From Saturnia japonica (Eukaryota; Arthropoda; Insecta; Lepidoptera; Saturniidae), in contig CM065322.1 of assembly GCA_033032175.1 (NCBI GenBank), positions 13,578,001-13,642,000 on the forward strand: a stretch of 64,000 nucleotides of DNA, in the 5' to 3' direction. The number at the start of each line of letters is the position of its first letter. Position 1 is the stretch's first letter. This document shows positions 58,529-64,000 of the stretch, piece by piece. The notes beneath the pieces were generated by a model that made no database searches, was not told the origin of the DNA, and saw nothing but the letters and a program-made list of their open reading frames with translations. Position numbers and translations under genes: made by a program.

Positions 58529-58974
58529 TATAACAAAACTTGGGTTTTATGATGTTTTTAACGAAAACACGGTAAAATAATCAAGAAAAATCAGTAGGTA
58601 ATCAGTCAACCGGCCGATTTCGGTCCGTAACCAAATCACGAACGTCTAGTAAGTAGTAACAACTCTGTGATGTGTCAAAATGTTTATAGGAACACTACAA
58701 ACTGCCATTCCCATACATTTGCGCTACCAACCGTTAATCGTATCCCTCCCTTCCGTACGTAGCCGGCCATTGGTAATTTTGCTTACGGAACGTTTTTTAT
58801 AGGAACGCTTTTGTCTTACGCTTGGTAGGAAATACTACCGTTCGTAAGCAAAACGAATCGTTCTTTTGATATAGGAACCGGCGGATAGAGGGCACTAGTA
58901 GTAAGTTCAAAACGGAATAAATCGTAAAAATTTTACTAAACATACAAGATGATCTATAAAAACAAAAACAACAC

Positions 58975-59894
58975 ATGAAAGAGATGGAACAAAATATCAA
59001 AGTATCTATTAATAATATAGACGTAAAATTCAACCATATCGAAACTAAAACTAAACAACTACAAAATAAAATTGAACATCAGCAAAAAACCATCGAAATT
59101 TTAGTTAAACAACTGAGAAGAAGGAACGTCTTACTGTTTGGGATTGAAGGGAAAGAAATGGATATGAAAGTCTACTTTCTATTATACTCTTGTACATAGT
59201 ATTTAGGGTTGAGCCCGGTTATTTGAATAAATAAAAATTCTTATTCAATAAGTCAGTATTATTATTTCACTCAATTACAAGTTATATAATTATTACATTA
59301 AATATCAACAAACTTAGTTGCGTCTACATGGACGTTTCTAACCAAACGGTCATGTCTTACGCTAATGTGGAACGGGAAAATGATGAGTGACACCTACCCA
59401 TTCATAACGAGCACTTTATAGATGAGCATGAGTGTGTGTCCTTACATAGTAAAAACAGAATGGAAATACAATGCCAGAAATGGGAAATTGAAAATGTTAA
59501 TAGAATCGGAAAAAACACTGGAAAACCTAGACCAGTCGTAGTCACATTAACGACTAGTAGGAAGATTGAAATGCTGAAAAAGAAAATATCGCTTAACGGT
59601 ACAAATATTTACTTGAAGAAAAACTTTCCACCTAGTGTGGTACAAAAACGAAAAGTACTACATGAAGATCTTAACCGCGAAAGAGAATCAGGAAAGAAAG
59701 TAGTTTTACGCTATGACAAAATTGTAAGACTCAAAGAAAGAGAATCAGATTCAAATACACCCAAAGAAAGGAAGACGAACAAACGATCGATATCTACTTC
59801 ACCCGAGGAACCAGTGAAAGAAACTACAAAGTATAACAACGAGAGGACGAGACAAGCGTCTAAAAAAACAAACCACAATTATCACAAACAATAA
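58975..59894 (+). pseudogene. RTE-like LINE ORF1 region (coiled coil)
   Basis: The first frame reads KVSINNIDVKFNHIETKTKQ and continues in a leucine and lysine-rich coiled coil to LRRRNVLLFGIEGKE (59155). After an insertion or divergent stretch of about 280 bp the protein resumes with QKWEIENVNRIGKNTGKPRP (about 59472), VVVTLTTSRKIEMLKKK and YLKKNFPPSVVQKRK, then a basic tail ending at 59892. The pattern RRNVLLFG.....NR.G.....PRP..V.....RKIE.LKK.. is that of L1/RTE-type ORF1 nucleic-acid-binding proteins. Confidence 0.7.
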
Positions 59895-60059
59895 CCAGTT
59901 TTTTACGACCTTTGCAGCTGAATCTGAAAAATAAGACATCACCAAGCGAAGACACTCAAAAAAACTAATTAGCGCCTCTTCAACCTCTCTACCTTCTCCA
60001 AGCCGGCCACCGTGGAGGAGTCAGACCATTGCCTCCTTAACCAACAGCAAAATGATTTA

Positions 60060-61499
60060 AACAAAAACAATAGTAAAAACTTGAATGAAAGACGGAAATC
60101 ACAAAACCTTTACATAGCAAGTATCAATGTAAGAACTGTATTATCAGATACTAAAATTGAAGAATTAAAATATGCTACAAGAGAAAAAGAAAAATAGAAG
60201 AATGTCCCGACTTTATCATATACCATACGTCCGGAAGGAATGGAGTGGGATTTTTAATTTAAAAAAAAAAACAACTGAAAAATAATATAGTAAGTACAAA
60301 AAGCGTCTCGGACCGCGTTGCTATATTAGAAATACGAATAACGGAAAACTCTACTTGGTCGTTTGTCCAAATATATGCCCCTACAGAAGCATATACAAAG
60401 GATGAGGTAGACTTTTTTTTATCAAATAGTACAATCTGCCTTGGACACTAGTTGCACAAAAATATTATTTTACTCGGTGATTTCAACGCTAGAATAGGGA
60501 AAGCTCAAAAAGGTAAAGGAAAGAACATAGGAAAATACGCCTATGGCAAGAGAAGTACGCAGGGACAGAAATTAGTCGAATTTGCACTGGAGAATGATTA
60601 TTGTATCTTAAACAGTATGTTCCCATATAGTCTATGCAAAAAATGCTTTTGGCGATCCCCAAATGGTCACAACTTAACGAGATTGACTATATACTCACTA
60701 AACAGCAAAATATATGAAAAAATTTGATATAATAAAAAACCTGAACATCAACACTGATCATAGGATTATACGATGCGAGCTATCCTTAGATTCAAAAGTA
60801 AAAAAGAAGAAAAACAAGAACTCCCACGTACACCAAAGATTTACCAACTATATTAAAAGACGATGCTAATTACTGGGAAAATAAATTTATGGAAGCTGTT
60901 AGCACATCTACAGAAGTGCAAAAGCAATATGATAAATTAGGAATAGAATTACAAAAACTTCTGAAGCAGTTGCCACAGAAAAAGAAGAGTTCAAACAACT
61001 ATATTGATGAAGAAACAAAGGATCTTTTGGTACAAAGAAAATAATTATATAAAAGGAAAAAAACAATAGAAGTTAAATCTGAAATAATAAGAATAAATAT
61101 CACCCGAGAAAAAAAGAACACAACGCCGAAAAACCTTCGAAAAATTTATAAGTAAATCAGGGGCCGTTACACGGTAAGCTTACAAAGAACTAAGTGATAA
61201 GACAGATTGGACAGGGAATCTGAAAAATGAACAGGGAATTGTGCAACATAGACGTCCTGATATTATAAATGAAGCAACAAAATTTTACGCAAAACTCTAC
61301 AATATTGAATGTAATACCGTTCCTTCCACAAAACCGAACGAGCCCAATGAAATAAGTATATATACAGAGATACCATGCATACTCAGATCAGAAATCGAAT
61401 TCGCGATAAAATCCCATAAATACGACAAAACCCCAGGAATGGACAACATTAGCAACGAAGTGCTTAAATCGCTATCTAGTTCACTTCTGAAACCTCTTC
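60060..61499 (+). pseudogene. RTE-like endonuclease and reverse transcriptase start
   Basis: Blocks in several frames: LYIASINVRTVLSDTKIEEL (60110), SVSDRVAILEIRI and FVQIYAPTEAYTKDEVDFF (about 60301-60420), NIILLGDFNARIGKAQKGKG (60458), CILNSMFP, FWRSPNGHN (60660), INTDHRIIRCELSL (about 60750) and then the reverse transcriptase entry AIKSHKYDKTPGMDNISNEV to LSSSLLKPLL (61499). The endonuclease motifs (QVYAPT, GDFNA, DHR) are clear. Multiple stops separate them. The gypsy LTR at 61500 cuts the frame. Confidence 0.8.
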
Positions 61500-61636
61500 T
61501 GTTACGTGTATCGGAACGTCATTTGTAAACTAGTTGTCATTCTGGTGTTTGTCTGTCTTCCGATTAATACACGATTGTCGCACGCTACTCCGTCGTTTAT
61601 ATTATTTGTCCCGATATCCAATCAACCCACAAGACA
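61500..61636 (+). repeat. gypsy 5' LTR (137 bp) inserted in the LINE
   Basis: It begins TGTTACGTGTATCGG and ends CACAAGACA, immediately followed by the primer binding site TGGTGTCAGAAGTG (61637-61650). Its start coincides with the point where the LINE reverse transcriptase frame breaks. Confidence 0.65.
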
Positions 61637-61759
61637 TGGTGTCAGAAGTGCCTACGTGCCTCAAAGTGACTACATACCCGATACCGTTAAAGGTAAACAA
61701 TCGTTACAAATACTGGTCTTATCTACTACTTAATTCGAGCTTTGAAAGTACGCAACAAA

Positions 61760-61972
61760 ATGGCAGAGACTAACAAGCCAAACTATACTTACGCTCCACA
61801 ACCAAATTTCTCGTTAGACGTCAACTCTACCAATATGCCAACAACATGGAAAAATTTTAAAACGAGTTTAGAGATCTACATGATCGCCAATAATCTAATG
61901 GATGAGTCCGACAAAAGAAAAGTAGCCATCTTGTTAAATGCTATTGGCCAAGATGCACAACATATTTTTCAT
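61760..61972 (+). pseudogene. gypsy gag N-terminal fragment
   Basis: Starting at 61760 the frame reads MAETNKPNYTYAPQ, then NMPTTWKNFKTSLEIYMIAN and KRKVAILLNAIGQDAQHIF. The W..F...L..Y..A......KR...LL...G..A..I pattern is the beginning of a gypsy gag protein. At about 61972 it joins sequence that belongs to an element in the opposite orientation. Confidence 0.7.
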
Positions 61973-62335
61973 ACATCCAGGAAACGGTTACACAGGAACA
62001 GGCTACGGTTTCCATCGTTATATCAGGAATTGGAATCACTTCTGTCCATCTCGTATAACGATCTAACCAATGACCAATGAGGTCAACGTTTATCTCAGAG
62101 AAACGTACGTCGGGTATTCCAAAACTTGTTACTTTCGACTTCTGGCATGGTGTACATTCTCTAACCCACACACGAACATCTTTTCTGAGGTTAGGCCAAA
62201 TAAAACGTTCACTGATCAAATCGATTGAAATAGCTGCTTCCGGGTGACTCATACTTTGTAGCGAGTCGAAGATACATCGCCTATGAGCAACCGTTGCGAA
62301 AGGGCGAGGTTTAGCTTGGGAAACGTCGCAATAAA
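61973..62335 (-). pseudogene. gypsy integrase fragment, opposite orientation
   Basis: On the minus strand the frame reads CDVSQAKPRPFATVAHRRCI, FDSLQSMSHPEA, IDLISERFIWPNLRKDVRVW, CTPCQKSK and DRYTRWTEVIPIPDITMETV. This is the end of RNase H and linker, the H2C2 zinc domain and the start of the integrase core of a gypsy element. It ends in the core at the head-on junction with the plus-strand gag. Confidence 0.8.
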
Positions 62336-62738
62336 GTGATGCGTAGGAATTGGGTAGAAGTATTTTCTACATTTGTAAAGATGAGTTGCTATTTAGAAGA
62401 TTCAATAACTCAGGATCAGTCTGTATCTATTGTCTTGCTCGCGCACCGCTGTATTCACGATTATGAAATGTTTAATTTATCTTTCGATTTCCTAGTAGTT
62501 CGTCGCGATATAGATCGACACTATGTGGACGTGTCACTTGCACAGGTACTCTCTCGCTCATGCGTCGACGTAATCGGTTCTCGAAAGATCGACAGCTGTT
62601 AATTGCTGTACAAAATTTCACCACACGACACGGCAGAACACTGTTTTTTTATACATAAACACATATAGATTGTTCGTTGCGCGGGTTGTCTTTGACGTTA
62701 TTTTTTTGTAACGTGTTCCAGGTCCAAGGGTCACCACT
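62336..62738 (-). other. leader-like non-coding part of the minus-strand gypsy
   Basis: Between the candidate LTR and the integrase fragment I see no gag or reverse transcriptase. The sequence right after the LTR reads GTGGTGACCCTTGGACC on the minus strand, a plausible primer site, so most of the internal region has been deleted. Confidence 0.4.
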
Positions 62739-63046
62739 GTTTGGGGTGGATGGTAGTAATAACCACACAATATTTTCCCAAAAAACATTTACTCACAGCA
62801 CAACTACGAATACAACAAGACTGGCGCAATAACAAAAATAATACTAATACATCTGAGCTATGAGAAAGTATAGGACCACAGGTGTCACATCGAACGTGTT
62901 GGAGTCGACTGACGGGCTGCCGTTCTTCGAATGCCCTTGCGCATGGAGGCGTGGCCTCGCCGCAATGTTTAACTCCGCCTATTGCAGATGGACTCAATTT
63001 CCGGGTCGCAAATTAATTATAATTATGTGTGGAATAAATTACGTTC
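62739..63046 (-). repeat. candidate gypsy LTR, minus strand
   Basis: On the minus strand it starts near TGGTGGAACGTAATTTATTC and ends ACCCCAAACA, followed by the primer-site-like GTGGTGACCC. The LINE reverse transcriptase resumes right after its outer end. Edges are approximate. Confidence 0.5.
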
Positions 63047-63049
63047 CAC

Positions 63050-63945
63050 CATATGTTTTATAGACCACATAAAAATTTTTGCTTCCTTAATTTTTGAGGC
63101 TATATGGACATCACTAACACAGCAAGGTGCTAACCCGAAATACATAAATATAATAAATTATATTTACTCCAAATGCCACGCAAAAGTCCGATTAGAACGC
63201 GAAGTTACAGAATTTCCCATAAAAAGAGGAGTAAGGCAGGAAGACCCACTCTCTCCAAAAATTTTTCAGCAATGCTCGAATCCGTCTTCAGATGTCTAGA
63301 CTGGGAAACGAAGGGAATAAAGGTGGACGAAGAACTATTGAATCACTTGCGCTCGCGGATGACATTGTGGTTTTTGCTGAAAGCGCAGCAGAACGGGAGA
63401 GCATGGCCAGGGAACTAACAATAGAAAGCCAAAAGGTGGGATTGTCATTGAACACAATAAAAACCAAAATTAACCAATGGAGAACCCCAAGACATTATAG
63501 CGGCAACAGGAAAAATTGAATATGTATATCTAGGACAACTAGTATTATTTCGAAACAATACCGAAAAGGAGATACAACGAAGGATAAGTCTAGCCTGAAT
63601 ATGAATAAATACGGATAAGTACGCTTGGAATAAAGATATCAGATAAAATTTCTAACAATAATATCAAAAGAATAACAAAAGTAATAGATGTACGGAGAAG
63701 AATTAGAATACACAAATGGGACTGGGCAGAACATATCTGTAGGATGAATAATAATAGGTGGGCAAAACGTTTAACAGAGCGAGTACCAAGGGACGAAAAA
63801 AGGAGAAAAGGGAAACCGACTAAAAGATAGAGAGACATTTTCAGTCACAGATGTAGACCTCATTGGATGCAAAAGGCACGGGAAAGGCGACTATGGAAAG
63901 GTTTAGGAGAGGCCTACGCCACAGATGTGACTACTATATTCTAAA
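63050..63945 (+). pseudogene. RTE-like reverse transcriptase, 3' half
   Basis: The first frame reads FIDHIKIFASLIFEAIWTSL, IINYIYSKCHAKVRLEREV and FPIKRGVRQEDPLSP (the RGVRQGDPLSP motif of RTE). A frame change near 63280 and another near 63350 lead to LADDIVVFAESAAERE, which holds the catalytic ADD. The end reads HKWDWAEHICRMNNNRWAKR, LTERVPRDEKRRKGKPTKR and PHWMQKARERRLWKGLGEAY, the characteristic C-terminal block of RTE-clade LINEs. Frame changes and a stop show that it is dead. Confidence 0.88.
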
Positions 63946-64000
63946 TATTTAAATAACAATGTTTAACGTAGGTAAATATAAGTTTATTGTAGTAGTAAAT

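Larger units (their letters stand above)
54431..58879. mobile_element. second PIF/Harbinger transposon (about 4.45 kb)
   Basis: The ends carry an inverted GTTCCTATA motif (54432-54440 and 58870-58878), with additional internal copies near 54513, 58685 and 58798 and shared sub-terminal words around TTCGTTTTGC. The element holds a transposase on the plus strand (54923-56402) and a MYB-like gene on the minus strand (57231-58528), converging on each other. No matching 3-bp duplication was seen at the edges, so the outer boundary may be off by a few bases or the flank has mutated. A dispersed repeat (56635-57170) sits between the genes. Confidence 0.85.
58900..64000 (+). mobile_element. RTE-like LINE, interrupted and decayed
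   Basis: A coiled-coil ORF1-like part (58975-59894), an endonuclease (60060-60780), the start of the reverse transcriptase (61240-61499) and the rest of the reverse transcriptase with the C-terminal part (63050-63945) occur in order on the plus strand. The interval 61500-63049 is occupied by gypsy sequences, and a large middle part of the reverse transcriptase is missing. The C-terminus continues nearly to the window end. Confidence 0.8.

Overview
The window looks like transposon-packed, non-genic DNA from an insect, most likely a moth or butterfly. It is AT-rich and I see no convincing host gene. It carries several interspersed repeats with the look of Lepidoptera (heads such as ACTAGCTGTGC, tails such as CTTTATAATATTAG, tRNA-derived B-boxes). 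Almost every protein-coding signal belongs to a mobile element: BEL/Pao, Ty3/gypsy, Ty1/copia, LOA-like and RTE-like LINEs, P-element, hAT, pogo and PIF/Harbinger. Clade names come from reading motifs only, without a database search.

Layout. 1-2.1 kb: 3' part of a BEL/Pao pol gene. 3.3-4.4 kb: P-element transposase remnant. 4.9-6.8 kb: hAT remnant with a BED finger. 7.86-27.4 kb: a large inverted duplication, with arms at about 7862-14591 and 15521-27395 around a 0.93-kb spacer. The arms differ mainly by clean insertions: a 962-bp TRIM-like LTR element (left, 9997-10958), a complete 4693-bp Harbinger element (right, 19827-24519), a 595-bp solo LTR (right, 26537-27131) and a hAT fragment (right, 18343-19170). 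For the first three, the other arm preserves the unoccupied target site, so boundaries and target duplications can be read directly. 28.5-34 kb: a DUF4817-like fragment, dispersed repeats, a gypsy integrase scrap and a MITE. 34.2-38.5 kb: BEL and gypsy remnants on the minus strand, with a striking tandem hairpin array upstream of gag. 40-41.4 kb: a gypsy/Mag-like integrase with a short LTR. 41.5-44.6 kb: a LINE 3' end fused to a hAT element. 46.2-53.3 kb: a copia element split by a full-length LOA-like LINE (12-bp target duplication). 53.4-53.9 kb: a pogo/jerky remnant. 54.4-58.9 kb: a second Harbinger element with a well-formed MYB-like gene and a damaged transposase. 58.9-64 kb: an RTE-like LINE interrupted by two opposed gypsy fragments.

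The most unusual signals are (i) the inverted duplication whose two arms serve as filled and empty alleles, (ii) two tandem arrays of short hairpins in LTR elements (10485-10682 and 38101-38455) in which the loop is fixed while the two stem sides change together, and (iii) two Harbinger elements with complementary defects. Only the right-arm Harbinger transposase (seven predicted exons, 406 aa) and the MYB-like gene of the second Harbinger element look intact; most other coding regions are visibly broken or truncated.
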